Below are positions 18,915 to 29,200 of a stretch of DNA of 64,000 nt, piece by piece. The notes below the pieces were generated by a model, which worked only from the letters and a program-made list of their open reading frames with translations, was not told the DNA's origin and did no database searches. Made by a program: the position numbers and the translations under genes. Source of the DNA: Deltaproteobacteria bacterium (GTDB taxonomy: Bacteria; Myxococcota; B64-G9); contig JAFCZJ010000057.1 in assembly GCA_019314375.1 (NCBI GenBank), forward strand, positions 1 through 64,000, in the 5' to 3' direction. The stretch's first letter is position 1. Each line of letters opens with the position of its first letter.

Positions 18915-21229
18915 CAAGTAGACTCCGCGGCCTGCTTGGCGTCCAAGGCAGCCAAGACCCGCTCCGGCGTGAAGACACCCACTGCGTCGTAAATGGCGTT
19001 GGCGATGGCCGGGATGGGGCCGTTGATGCAAATCTCGCTGACGCTCTTGGCACCGTATGGGCCCGTGGGCTCATAGGTGGGCACCAGGATGGTCTTCAAC
19101 TCGGGCAAATCGCGGGTGGAAAAAATCTTGTAATCCCGGAAAGAGCCGTTGCGCAGGCGCCCCTTGTCGTCAAAACGGTATTCCTCACACAGGGCATAGC
19201 TGATGCCGTTCAAAACGCCGCCTTCGGTTTGGCCCTCGGCCAGACGCGGATTCAAGGCCGTGCCGCAGTCGATGGCGGCCACATACTTGGCCACTTGCAC
19301 CAGGCCGGTTTCCGTATCCACCAAGACCTCTGCGAAATGAGCCGAGAAAGGCGGCGGGCTCTTGTGGGTGATGTGGCTGGCGTGGGCCGCGATCTGATGC
19401 TGATCCTGCTCGTAGAGGGAACGCATGGCCACTTCGCTCAAAGTCACCTTGCGGCGGTCCGGCGCATAGGCCAGGCCACCCTCCAAGCTGACCTTGCTCC
19501 AGGACACATCGAGCATGGCGGCGGCCACTTTGCGGATCTGCTTGGCCACGTCCAGGGCGCATTTGCGCACGGCCTCTCCGCTCAAATAGGTGGTGGACGA
19601 AGCATAAGCGCCCACGTCGAATGGCGTCAGGTCCGTGTCCGAGCTGCGCACCAGCATCTTGTCCATGCCCACGCCCAGCACTTCGGCGGCCACCTGGGCC
19701 AATACCGTATCCGAGCCCGTACCCAAGTCGGTGGCACCCACCAGAAGATTAAAAGAGCCGTCTTCGTTCATCTTGATGGAAGCAGCGCCCATGTCCACTT
19801 CAGGAATGGACGAGCCCTGCATCAAGGCGCACATACCCAAGCCGCGCTTGATGGGACCGCGACCCGGCTTGCCACGCTTGCGGCGCCATCCGATCTCCTT
19901 GGCACCCAGCTTGAGGCAACGGGCGAGCCCCACGCTTTCCACCGTCTGCTCCACCCCTTCGCTGCCTTCGCCCAGGGCTTTGAAAACAGGCGAGGTCTCG
20001 CCCTTGCGAATATGGTGCATCAAACGAAAATCCACCGGGTCTATGCCAGCGGCCTCGGCCATCACGTCCATTTGGCATTCCAGGGGAAAATAAGCTTGGG
20101 TAGCGCCGTAGCCCCGGTAGGCCCCACCCACCGGCATGTTGGTGTAGACCGACTCGGCCTGAAATTTCAGTCGGGGCCAACGATAGAGAGGCAAAACCTT
20201 GGAACCGCAGTTGCAAGACACGGTCAAGCCGTGGGTTCCATAGGCCCCCGTGTTGCTCAGCACATCCAGGTCGATGCCGGTCAGGCTGCCGTCTTTCTTC
20301 ATGCCGGTCTTCAAACGGATGACCATGGGATGCCGGGTTCGGCTCAAAAATTCTTCTTCCCGGCTCAGCTCGAACAAAACCGGCCGGCCCGAGCGGATGG
20401 CCAAAAAGGCGGCCACGTCCTCGATCAGCACCTCTTGTTTGGCGCCGAAGCCCCCGCCGATGCGGGGTTTCACAACGTGCAGGCGACTGACCGGCCACTC
20501 GAGCGCCTGGGCGATGATACGCCGCACATGAAAGGGCACCTGCGTGGAGGTGGTGAGGCGCAGCCGGCCGTCCTCTAAGGGCTCGGCCAAACAAACGTGG
20601 GTCTCAATGGGCGTGTGCTGGGCGTATTGCAACTCGTACTCTTGCTCGAAGATCAGTTCGGCCTCGGACCAGGCCTCGTCCATATCGCCCACCTGCATGT
20701 CCACATGGGAGCACAGGTTGCGCTGGGGTTCGTAAGGAATGGGGATGACCACGTGGCAGTCGTCCTCGTCGTGGATGACGGGGGCACCGTCTTTCAGCGC
20801 GTCGCGCACGGCCAAGATGGGCTCCAAGATTTCGTATTCCACCTTGATGCGATTGAGGGCCTCTTCGGCGATCTCGGGCGTCTCGGCCGCCACGGCAGCC
20901 ACACGGTCGCCCACGAAGCGCATCTTTTTGTCAAAAGTGGAAAAATCATAAGGCGAGGGCTCGGGCGCTCCCTGACCGGCGGTGGTCCGCATGACGCGCG
21001 GCACGTTGCCGTGATGCAGCACGGCGTGCACGCCGTCCATGGTCTCGGCTTCGGAGACGTCGATGGACTTAATGCGGGCGTGGGCGTGGGGACTGCGCAA
21101 AACCCGAGCCACCAGGGTGCCCCGAGGAAGGCGATCCGCGACGAACATGGCACCGCCCTGAGCCAGGGCCATGCCGTCGATCTTGTCCACCGAATGGCCG
21201 ACTACTTTCCAATCTCGCTTCGGGCTCAT
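18914..21229 (-). CDS. Xanthine dehydrogenase family, molybdenum-binding subunit
   Basis: The catalytic large subunit (771 residues) of a molybdenum hydroxylase that oxidises purines or related heterocycles with water as oxygen donor. Family features: an N-terminal a/b hammerhead (RVLRSPHAHARIKSIDVSEA), GGGFGAKQEVLIEDVAAFLA, the AYRGYGATQ loop, and a C-terminal GAKSVSEICINGPIPA with the conserved active-site Glu. The ATG at 21229 overlaps the stop of the 2Fe-2S subunit (ATGA), setting the start although the frame is open further upstream. It forms a three-subunit enzyme with the next two genes. Specificity for xanthine or hypoxanthine is inferred from the adjacent 8-oxoguanine-deaminase-like gene; it could act on another N-heterocycle. 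Confidence 0.92.
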   Translation of the reverse strand: MSPKRDWKVVGHSVDKIDGMALAQGGAMFVADRLPRGTLVARVLRSPHAHARIKSIDVSEAETMDGVHAVLHHGNVPRVMRTTAGQGAPEPSPYDFSTFDKKMRFVGDRVAAVAAETPEIAEEALNRIKVEYEILEPILAVRDALKDGAPVIHDEDDCHVVIPIPYEPQRNLCSHVDMQVGDMDEAWSEAELIFEQEYELQYAQHTPIETHVCLAEPLEDGRLRLTTSTQVPFHVRRIIAQALEWPVSRLHVVKPRIGGGFGAKQEVLIEDVAAFLAIRSGRPVLFELSREEEFLSRTRHPMVIRLKTGMKKDGSLTGIDLDVLSNTGAYGTHGLTVSCNCGSKVLPLYRWPRLKFQAESVYTNMPVGGAYRGYGATQAYFPLECQMDVMAEAAGIDPVDFRLMHHIRKGETSPVFKALGEGSEGVEQTVESVGLARCLKLGAKEIGWRRKRGKPGRGPIKRGLGMCALMQGSSIPEVDMGAASIKMNEDGSFNLLVGATDLGTGSDTVLAQVAAEVLGVGMDKMLVRSSDTDLTPFDVGAYASSTTYLSGEAVRKCALDVAKQIRKVAAAMLDVSWSKVSLEGGLAYAPDRRKVTLSEVAMRSLYEQDQHQIAAHASHITHKSPPPFSAHFAEVLVDTETGLVQVAKYVAAIDCGTALNPRLAEGQTEGGVLNGISYALCEEYRFDDKGRLRNGSFRDYKIFSTRDLPELKTILVPTYEPTGPYGAKSVSEICINGPIPAIANAIYDAVGVFTPERVLAALDAKQAAEST

Positions 21230-21687
21230 GCCTGCATCCTTTTCGCGGCCACAAGCACCGCCTCGACAATCTTCACGTAGCCTGTGCAGCGGCACAGGTT
21301 GCCATCCAAGGCCTCTCGCACTTCTTCCTCCGTGGGATCCGGAATGCGCTTGATGAGCGCATAAGCCGACAGAATCATCCCCGGTGTGCAGAATCCACAC
21401 TGCACGGCGCCGCATTCGACAAAAGCTTTCTGGATGGGATGGGGCTTGTCGGGCGTACCCAAGGCATCCACGGTCGTGATCTCCCGGCCTTCCATCTGGC
21501 CGGCCAGAAGCAGGCAAGCCCGCATGGTTTCACCGTCCACCAGGATGGTACAGGAGCCACAGTCGCCCTCGCCGCAGCCATGCTTGACGCTGGCGAATCC
21601 TTCCCGGCGCAGGATGTCCAGTACCCGCTCGCCGGGTTTGACCTGCCACAGCACGGGCTCTCCGTTGATCGTCACGCGAATGTCCAT
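21226..21687 (-). CDS. Xanthine dehydrogenase family, 2Fe-2S subunit
   Basis: The small electron-transfer subunit (153 residues). The N-terminal plant-ferredoxin-type cluster has CGEGDCGSC and a later Cys (TMRAC). The C-terminal helical cluster has CGAVQCGFCTPGM and LCRCTGY. All eight ligand Cys are present. The start at 21687 overlaps the FAD-subunit stop (TGATG), and the stop overlaps the molybdenum-subunit start (ATGA). Length is normal for the family. Confidence 0.94.
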   Translation of the reverse strand: MDIRVTINGEPVLWQVKPGERVLDILRREGFASVKHGCGEGDCGSCTILVDGETMRACLLLAGQMEGREITTVDALGTPDKPHPIQKAFVECGAVQCGFCTPGMILSAYALIKRIPDPTEEEVREALDGNLCRCTGYVKIVEAVLVAAKRMQA

Positions 21688-22550
21688 CAGCTCTGCTCCT
21701 TGGCAAGGGCTGCGGCCTGTTCCAGGGCCCTGCCGACGATGACGCCCACCATGCGCTTTCGATAGGCCTTGTCCGTGCGCACGTCGCTCAAAACATGGGC
21801 CTGCTCTTTGGCTGCCAGGGCCGCCTCGGCCGACAACTTGGCGTTCAACTTGCGCCCCGTGATCAGCTTCTCGGCTTCGGTGGCGCGCCAGGGGGTGGCT
21901 CGCGTTGCGCCCACCACCACACGGGCCAGAGCCACCTTGCCCTTGTCCAACCACAGACAGACCGCCACATCCACAACGCCGAAATCCACCGCCGTGCGGG
22001 AGAATTTGACGAAGCTGCCGGCCACCGGCCGGACCGGCTTGTCCACGCGCACACGGGTGAGGATCTCACCCTCTTGCATGCACTGTCGGGGATGCTTGGC
22101 AAAAAAGTCATCCGCATCTACCCAGCGGGCACCATCCGGACCAAAAAGTTCGATCTGGGCACCCAAGGCCAGTATGACCACCGGCATATCGGACCAACGA
22201 TAGAGCTGCACCAAATTGCCGCCCAGGGTGACCGCGTGACGAATGGCCTGGGAACCCACCGACCGGGCCGCCGTGCTCAACATGCCATGGAAAAAATTCG
22301 CCAAACCTTCATGCTCGGCCAAATCCTGCAAGCGCAGCGTGCACCCCAAAAGCCAATGGTCATCGTGTTCTTCTACATCGAGCACATCCAGCCGGGTCAA
22401 ATCCACCAGGGTGTCGATATCCGGCGACTTGCTCATGGCGGCGGTGGTGCCGCCGGCCACGATGAGGGCACGCTTGCCGTGCTCGGTCAGCACCCTCACC
22501 GCTTCGGCCGGATCCCTCGGGTAGAGGCATATCTTTGCGTTGGGAATCAT
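21687..22550 (-). CDS. Xanthine dehydrogenase family, FAD-binding subunit
   Basis: The medium subunit (287 residues) that passes electrons from the 2Fe-2S centres to FAD and on to NAD+ or another acceptor. It shows the PCMH-type FAD motif IVAGGTTAAMSK near the N-terminus, the second motif HAVTLGGNLVQ, and the CO-dehydrogenase-flavoprotein-type C-terminal domain. AGGAG lies six bases before the ATG. It follows the amidohydrolase gene by 17 bases. In the family the first FAD loop is often AGGTDL; here it is AGGTTA. Confidence 0.9.
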   Translation of the reverse strand: MIPNAKICLYPRDPAEAVRVLTEHGKRALIVAGGTTAAMSKSPDIDTLVDLTRLDVLDVEEHDDHWLLGCTLRLQDLAEHEGLANFFHGMLSTAARSVGSQAIRHAVTLGGNLVQLYRWSDMPVVILALGAQIELFGPDGARWVDADDFFAKHPRQCMQEGEILTRVRVDKPVRPVAGSFVKFSRTAVDFGVVDVAVCLWLDKGKVALARVVVGATRATPWRATEAEKLITGRKLNAKLSAEAALAAKEQAHVLSDVRTDKAYRKRMVGVIVGRALEQAAALAKEQS

Positions 22551-22567
22551 TTTTTCTCCTGCATCAC

Positions 22568-23935
22568 TCAGTTTATCCCAGCTCGTAGCAATAAAGCCTT
22601 GGAGGCCCCGAAGGCCTGCTCGGCCACTTTGTGTTCATCCGCGTTGACCAACTGCCGCTCTCGAACCACCACCTGGCCGTTCACCATGACCAGTTCGGCC
22701 CGCGAGTCCATGCCGCAAAACATTAGGGCAGCCAAGGGATCCGCCTGGGCACCGGCATAAGCCAAACCGGACAGGTCGAAAAGCGCCAGGTCCGCCGACA
22801 TGCCCACGGCAATTCGGCCCGTGTCTTTGCGGCCCAGTACCCGGGAACTGCCCACGGTGGCCATCTTGATCGCCTTGCGGGCCGACATGGCGTCCACGCC
22901 GGTCCCCACACGGTGCACCAGCATGGCGGTCTGCACCTCGCGCAACATGTTGGAGCTGTCGTTGGAAGCCGAGCCGTCGACGGCCAAACCCACGGGCACG
23001 CCGGCTTCCAGCATCGCCGGGATGGGCGCGATGCCCGAGCCCAAACGCAGGTTGGACACAGGGCAATGGGCCACTCCGGTGCCGGTCTCGGCCATGCGCT
23101 CGATCTCGGCCTGATTCATATGCACGCAGTGGGCAAACCAGACATCCGGTCCAACCCAGCCCAGTTCTTCCATGGCCGCCAGGGGGCGCTTGCCGAAGCG
23201 CTCCATGCAAAACTTCTCTTCGTCGATGGTCTCGGCCAAATGTGTGTGCAGGCGTACGCCCAGCTTGCGCGCCAGCTCCGCCACCGAGCGCATCAGCTCG
23301 CTGGTGACCGAGAAAGGCGAGCAGGGAGCCAAGGCCACCTGGCACATGGCTTGCGGATTGGGATCGTGGAAACGCTCAACCACCCGCTGACTATCATTCA
23401 AGATCGTATCTTCATCCTGGATGACCGAGTCCGGCGGCAGGCCGCCCGCGGACTTGCCCAGGCTCATCGACCCGCGGGTCATATGCAGACGAATGCCCAG
23501 TTCGGCCGCGGCTTTGGCCTCGGCTTCGAAGAAGTCGCCGGCCCCTTGCGGGCAAAGGTAATGATGGTCGGCTGCCTGGGTGCAACCGGTGAGCAAAAGC
23601 TCGGCCAAAGCGGCCCGGGACGCGGCGTAAAGGTCCTCGGCGCTGAGGTGCTTCCAAACATCGTAGAGGTAGACCAGCCAGTCGAAGAGCTTGGCGTCTT
23701 GAACCTGTGGCAGGCAGCGGGTCAACACCTGGTAAAAATGGTGGTGGGTGTTGACGAAACCAGGCAGAACCAAACAAGAGCCGGCGTCGATGACCTCGTC
23801 GGCTTCGGCTTTCAGATTCTTGCCCACCTCGGCGATGATCTTGCCGTCCACCAACACGTCACCACCCGGGATCTCGCCCAGGTCATCATCCTGGGTAGCC
23901 AGCAGCATGGCGTTTCGAATGAGGATTCGGCTCAT
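22568..23935 (-). CDS. Amidohydrolase, 8-oxoguanine deaminase / TRZ-ATZ family
   Basis: A zinc-dependent deaminase of 455 residues. The amidohydrolase ligands are visible: NTHHH near residue 67, HTHLAET, HCVHMN and the catalytic Asp in AVDGSASND. MSLGKSAGGLPPDSVI and the FDWLVYLYDVW stretch are characteristic of 8-oxoguanine deaminases, which convert 8-oxoguanine to urate. The ATG at 23935 has GGAGAG upstream; an upstream in-frame ATG at 23962 lacks one. It is the first gene of a run that continues through the molybdenum hydroxylase genes. Related members act on guanine or hydroxyatrazine, so the substrate is probable rather than shown. Confidence 0.85.
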   Translation of the reverse strand: MSRILIRNAMLLATQDDDLGEIPGGDVLVDGKIIAEVGKNLKAEADEVIDAGSCLVLPGFVNTHHHFYQVLTRCLPQVQDAKLFDWLVYLYDVWKHLSAEDLYAASRAALAELLLTGCTQAADHHYLCPQGAGDFFEAEAKAAAELGIRLHMTRGSMSLGKSAGGLPPDSVIQDEDTILNDSQRVVERFHDPNPQAMCQVALAPCSPFSVTSELMRSVAELARKLGVRLHTHLAETIDEEKFCMERFGKRPLAAMEELGWVGPDVWFAHCVHMNQAEIERMAETGTGVAHCPVSNLRLGSGIAPIPAMLEAGVPVGLAVDGSASNDSSNMLREVQTAMLVHRVGTGVDAMSARKAIKMATVGSSRVLGRKDTGRIAVGMSADLALFDLSGLAYAGAQADPLAALMFCGMDSRAELVMVNGQVVVRERQLVNADEHKVAEQAFGASKALLLRAGIN

Positions 23936-23965
23936 CAATGACTCTCCTTCGCAAGCAGCCAAAAA

Positions 23966-23993
23966 CCTATCCCAAGCTCAAAGCGGGTGTCAA
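23966..23993 (-). promoter_or_regulatory. Candidate sigma-70 promoter for the purine-type operon
   Basis: On the minus strand TTGACA (23993-23988) is followed after 16 bases by GATAGG (23971-23966), about 30 bases upstream of the amidohydrolase ATG. The -35 is perfect and the -10 weak. The 140-base divergent gap to the Cys-rich gene shows nothing else clear. Confidence 0.4.
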
Positions 23994-24075
23994 TCACCCA
24001 AATTCCCACCCAGCCCGGAAACAATCATGTTAGCATCAAGAATCCGCCACCCAGAAACTCGAGGTTTTGACAAAA

Positions 24076-25665
24076 ATGGGAAAAATCACTCGGATCAAAA
24101 ACCCGATAATCTTGGCCTTTGCTTTTTTGCTGGCGGGCGCTCTGATGCCGATGGCTTGCAGCGACTACACGGCCACATGCGAAACCGACATGGACTGCGC
24201 CGACACCCAGATGTGTATGTTTGACCACTGCGTCGACATCAACTGCCCGAACCGTCGCTGTCCGATCGGCTGGGGCTGCGTTGAGGGGTTCTGCGTGGAC
24301 CCCAAATGTTTCGAGATCGACTGCCCCGAGGACCAGGGCTGCGCGGGCGGAGATTGCATCGACGGAGATTGCCAGACTCATTCTTGCCCAGGCCTTGGGG
24401 AAATCTGCATCGAGGAAGCCTGCCTCGCGGATTCCTGCATGCACGTCGACTGCCCGGACGAGGAAGCTTGCGCCATGGGCCGATGCTACCCGAAGGACTG
24501 CGAGACCAAGCTTTGCACGGGCTACGGCGAAGTCTGCGTGGATGATACCTGCGAGCAACGAACCTGCGTCGGCGTGGAGTGCCCGGCGGGTAATCAATGC
24601 GCCAACGGCTATTGCTACCCCATGGATTGCGGGGTCCTCGAATGCCCCGCGGGCCAGGTCTGCGAACAAAACATCTGCATCGACCGCGCCTGCGTGGAAG
24701 TCGAATGCGCAAGCAGCCAGACCTGCGCCAACGGCCTGTGCTGGGAGAAGGACTGCCCAAGCCAAAATTGCGCCGAGGGTGAAGTCTGCGAGGGAGACAT
24801 CTGCATCGATCCGGCCTGCGTCCAGGGACGCTGCGAAGACCCCTGCGAAGGCGTGACCTGCGACACCCCGCCCGACCCCACCTGCAGCGACGCCTCAACC
24901 CTCACCACCTACACCGGCCCCGGGGAATGTGTAGCCGGTCATTGCCAATACCCCTCGGACAACACGACCTGCCCCTCCGGCTGTGCGGAAGGTGCCTGCA
25001 TCGACGATCCCTGTGAAGGCATCACCTGTGATGAGCCGCCGGCCAACACCTGCACCGACGCCAACCACCTGCGGGCCTACGACCCGATCGGCACATGCAC
25101 CGACGGACAATGCGAGTACGCCTTCAGCTCCGTCGAATGCCCCGAAGGCTGCGCAAACGACGAATGCCTGGGATGCCAGCCGGACAGTTGCACCGACCTG
25201 GGCTTCGAATGCGGCCTGCACGATGACGGCTGCGGCCAGAACATCAACTGCGGCACCTGCGGCACGGGCTTCGACTGCCAAAACGGCCACTGCGTCTGCC
25301 AGGCCAGCACCTGCATCGACTTGGGCTTTGAATGCGGCCTGCACGACAACGGCTGCGGCCAGAACATCAACTGCGGCACCTGCGACAACGGCTTCGGTTG
25401 CGAAAATGGCCACTGTGTCGCCACCTGCGAGCATGAATGCGAGGGATGGGTCTGCAACCCCTGTTGTCACGATGACATGGTGACGAGATGCAAGCCGGGG
25501 GCCAATATGTCTACACCTGCCGCAGCACCGAATGCCAATGTCGCTACTGCTGTGACGCGGGCACCCTCTGCCCCGGCACAGGCGTCAGCACCGCCGACTG
25601 CCCGGGCGGAAACTGCTGCACGGAAGAATGCCAGGTTGACGACTGCTATGCGGCGGACTACGTGA
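24076..25665 (+). CDS. Cys-rich repeat lipoprotein, N-terminal part (frameshifted)
   Basis: The ATG at 24076 starts a signal peptide (MGKITRIKNPIILAF) ending PMAC; a TTG nine bases earlier is less likely. About ten repeats of roughly 22 residues follow, each with four or five Cys (for example VECPAGNQCANGYCYPMDC). Then come two larger repeats, and two copies of CGLHDxGCGQNINCGTC. After CHDDMVTRC (to 25491) the frame turns into Ala/Thr-rich sequence without Cys. The Cys-rich pattern resumes in the next reading frame, so residues after about 25,491 are probably not real. Adding one G to the G run at 25497-25501 would rejoin the frames. A surface or periplasmic binding role is possible; function is unknown. 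Confidence 0.75.
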   Translation: MGKITRIKNPIILAFAFLLAGALMPMACSDYTATCETDMDCADTQMCMFDHCVDINCPNRRCPIGWGCVEGFCVDPKCFEIDCPEDQGCAGGDCIDGDCQTHSCPGLGEICIEEACLADSCMHVDCPDEEACAMGRCYPKDCETKLCTGYGEVCVDDTCEQRTCVGVECPAGNQCANGYCYPMDCGVLECPAGQVCEQNICIDRACVEVECASSQTCANGLCWEKDCPSQNCAEGEVCEGDICIDPACVQGRCEDPCEGVTCDTPPDPTCSDASTLTTYTGPGECVAGHCQYPSDNTTCPSGCAEGACIDDPCEGITCDEPPANTCTDANHLRAYDPIGTCTDGQCEYAFSSVECPEGCANDECLGCQPDSCTDLGFECGLHDDGCGQNINCGTCGTGFDCQNGHCVCQASTCIDLGFECGLHDNGCGQNINCGTCDNGFGCENGHCVATCEHECEGWVCNPCCHDDMVTRCKPGANMSTPAAAPNANVATAVTRAPSAPAQASAPPTARAETAARKNARLTTAMRRTT

Positions 25666-26282
25666 CCGTGAACTACCCGGACTACCAGGAAGGCTGCAAC
25701 AGCTTCATCGACGTGAGGGGGCATCCCACCGAAAACGATCTGGATGACGTATATTGCCTAGGATCCTGGTGGCTCAACATGTCCACCTGGACCAGTGCTT
25801 GCTCCACCGAATTCGTCCTGACCACCCCCAACATTCAAAACGTAAGCACCTCGCCCAATCCCTTTGATCCGGCGATAGGTACTACGCTATGCATCTCCAT
25901 CTCCGGCGCGGACGTATGTACGTACTGCGACATACCCATTGCTGATTGCAATGAATGCATCCCTCTTACCGGAGACTGTGAGGCCAGCGGCTCATGCGAT
26001 CTGGTGGCGACGAACACGGCCTGGAGCAACTCGCGGACCTGGACCTACTGGGGCTACTGCAGCCAATCCACCCCTTGCGCCTGCTCCTTTGAGGACACCG
26101 ATTGCAGGGATACCGACAACGTAGTCATCAACTATCCTGACAGCGCCGAGGGCTGCAACAGCTACGTCAGCTTGCATAACCATCCCACCGAAGCGGACGT
26201 GGACCAGGCCCTCTGCCGGGGCATCTGGTGGGCGGACGTGGACATCTGGGAAAGCACATGCACCACGGGCTGGGAGCTTTGA
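25488..26282 (+). CDS. Cys-rich repeat lipoprotein, C-terminal part (frameshifted continuation)
   Basis: This frame continues the Cys-rich protein begun at 24076. It has no credible start of its own: the ATG at 25488 lies inside the upstream frame and lacks a ribosome-binding site. It begins with a Cys-dense stretch (TCRSTECQCRYCC), then has two copies of a roughly 55-residue module with NYPD, EGCNS, HPTE and a Trp-rich W-x-STC ending (about 25,665-25,820 and 26,115-26,275). The spacer between them is also Cys-containing. It ends five bases before the next gene, so the two are probably co-transcribed. Function is unknown. Confidence 0.72.
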   Translation: MQAGGQYVYTCRSTECQCRYCCDAGTLCPGTGVSTADCPGGNCCTEECQVDDCYAADYVTVNYPDYQEGCNSFIDVRGHPTENDLDDVYCLGSWWLNMSTWTSACSTEFVLTTPNIQNVSTSPNPFDPAIGTTLCISISGADVCTYCDIPIADCNECIPLTGDCEASGSCDLVATNTAWSNSRTWTYWGYCSQSTPCACSFEDTDCRDTDNVVINYPDSAEGCNSYVSLHNHPTEADVDQALCRGIWWADVDIWESTCTTGWEL

Positions 26283-26287
26283 TCCCC

Positions 26288-29200
26288 ATGATGACCAGAA
26301 TCAGCGCGGCCTGCATGACCCTACTCATGCTGGCCGGACCGAGCCAGGCCGACGTACGTCCCTTGGGCTGCAACCAGCCGACGACAAGCCAGGTGGTCTA
26401 TGATGCGAACGAGCATCGCTACAGCCTGACCGCCATCGGCGCGCAAACGATAAGATACACCCTGGATTTGGATGACGCGGACTTGCAAGCGGGCATGCTG
26501 CGGGTGACGGCGTCCATCAATGGAGGCGAAGCCAAAACCGTCATGGCGGAGGCCGGCACCCGCTACCGGGACATAAGCGGCCAAATCATGGAGCCGGAGA
26601 CCGTCGCGCCTGGGGCCAACGCGGCCCTCGTAGAGCACGGATTGGATCAAGACGTTTTGTTATTGCGCTGGCAAGAACAACCGGGTGCCCATGCCCTCGA
26701 GAAAACTTTTCGACTTCGTCTTTCGGGCTATTCCCTGCAGATCAAAGTGGAATCCTCAAACACCTGGGGCTTGGACGGCTATGCCGGTTTTTCGATGGGC
26801 CACGCCGAGAACGTGCCGGGCAGCCGGGTGGTTTATCTTCCCTTTCTGCCGGAACCCATCGCCTTGCTGCCGGACGGCATGGTGATGACGGCCTACATCG
26901 ACCCCACCGTATCCTCCGCGGTCCAAACAGGCAGCCAATGCGGCACCCATCCCGACGGCCGCCTCTTGGCCCATGGCTGGAGTCTCTCCCTGCCGGACAC
27001 CGCCGGCGTTTCCGCCCCACTATGCGAGACCTGCCATCTTACCGTGAGTCAGGATCTCATCGATGTCTTTCCCGCCGTGTCTGGGCCACCCTCCCCTTAT
27101 CGTCAAAGCTTGTCGCCCCTCTTGATTCTGGACGTCTGGGGCCTTCACCGAGCCTATTCAGTCAAGGAAGGCGTCGCCCTGGTCTGGGAATCGCCGGAAT
27201 CCGGCTCCACCCATCTCAACGTCCGCTACGCGGATTCCAACCCCAATTGCGGGGACGGGGTCGTGATCCGTATCCTGCACAAGCAAGCACTGCTCGCCAC
27301 CCTGCCCATCGCCAACGGGGAAACCAGCGAAAGAACCTTCGAACGCCAAATTTCCTTGGCCGAAGGCGACATTTTGAGATTTGAAATCGACAGAGCCGGC
27401 GATAACAGCTGTGACGCCACGCTCCTCAAGGTCGACATCAACACGCCATCTTCTCTTTATGACTCCGTAGCCGATTTTTCTTCATCGCAAGGTCAGCGAG
27501 GATTTTTCTATCGGGAATTCACCGGCGACAACGACCAGGCCATGACCTGGGACCCGAACACAAGCTCATGGCTGGGCGAGGGTGCCTTCGCCATCCTGCA
27601 CGCGGGAGGCGGGCATCCTGGCCTCGGAAAAACCTCGTACTTGGACGCCGGGCAAATGGTCAAACGTTATGTTGAGTATGGCCTTGCCAAGCTGGCCATC
27701 ATCTTCCATGCCTGGCAACGGTGGGGATATGACGCGGGCTTACCCGACCATCACCCCGCTGATCCGACACGGGGCGCGTCGCAAGAAATGACCGACTTCG
27801 TCCAAGAGGCCCGCGACGCGGGCATGCTCATCAGTTTGCACGAAAACTACACCGACATTTACCCGGACAACGCGCCCGAGCACCCAAGCCCCCTGTGGGA
27901 TCCCAGCGCCATCGCAGTCAATGCGGCCGGCGGCCCCAAAATGGGTTGGTTCAATGAAACCACCTCACAGCAGGCCTTCGTCATCGAAGCCTCCCGCATG
28001 AACGGGTTTTCCCTGCAAGAAAGCGCCTCGATTGCCGACGAGTACAGCCCCAACTCCGCCTATCTGGACGTCACCACCGGTTGGCCACCAGGCCGGGCCA
28101 TCGACCACGACGCGACCAGAAACGCGGTCCCCACCCTGGCCTTTGCCCACGAAGCCACCGTCCTCCTCTTCAGCTCGATCAAGGCCATCTACCAAGGACC
28201 CTTGCTGGGAGAAGGCGGGGAAGGCCTCAGGCGTTTCGACAGCTACTTCGCGGGCCATGTGGACGGTGTGGAACGACAGGTCGAAGGCCGGTCTCGCGGA
28301 CAGTTGGTGCCGGACTATGAATTGCTCGCCGTCAAACCCCGGATGTTCAATCACGGCATGGGCTACTATGGACGCTACTTTATCCCGGCTGGCAATCAAA
28401 ACCCCGAGCTGAGCCAGGTGGATTTGGATCAATATCGGGCCACCGAAATCGCATTCGGCCACGCTGGTTTTCTGGGTGACGGAATCTTAGGTGTCGGCAA
28501 CTGGTTGCAACTTCATGCCCCGGAATACTGGCTTGTTCAGGCGCTGCAATCTCGTTATGCCGACGCCGAGTTGAGCGAAGTGGCCTACTTTGACGGTGCC
28601 AGTTTCATCGATCTGGAGCGTGCCCTGCGAACCCGGCAGGATCTGAGCTCGGCGCGCATCAGGATAAGCTACGCAAACGGGCTCACCCTGTTCGTCAATC
28701 GCCAGGCCTCGTCGAAAGTGGCCAGCAGCACCGGGGACTTCTCTCACGAGCAGGGACTGGGCGGCTGGCGGTACTTTGAGGATTTGGGGGCCGGCCCCGT
28801 GGAGATGAGCTGGGATCCCATGGCCCAGCGATGGCAGGGGGCGGGAACTTACAGCCTGCTTGACCGCGAAGGTGGCCACCCGGACGGTGGTGCCGTGGAA
28901 CGAAGATTCTCTGTAGCCGCCGACGCAACGCTGCTGATCACAGGCGGTGTGTCAGACGCCAACCTGAATTGCGGAGATGGCGTCTTCGCTCAGGTTCTGC
29001 ACAACAGCACCCTCCTGTGGTCCTGCGACTTGCCGGGAGACACGGCCCAACCTTGCCCTGATTTTTCGTTCCAGGCTCAAGCCAACCTTGGGGATGAGAT
29101 CGTGCTTCGCATCGAAGAAAAATCGAACAACGCCTGCGATAGCACCCACTTCTTCGCCAACATCAGCTGGGATGACGGTCAAAATCACGACTGGTTGGTC

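Noticed and set aside
18905-20578. 557-codon plus-strand frame opposite the molybdenum hydroxylase
   Set aside because: The minus strand has clear family motifs and overlapped starts. The plus frame has no recognisable domain and arises from high GC at third positions.
25488-26282. Independent gene starting at the ATG at 25488
   Set aside because: No ribosome-binding site, a start deep inside the upstream gene, and a Cys pattern that directly continues it, so a frameshifted single gene is more likely.
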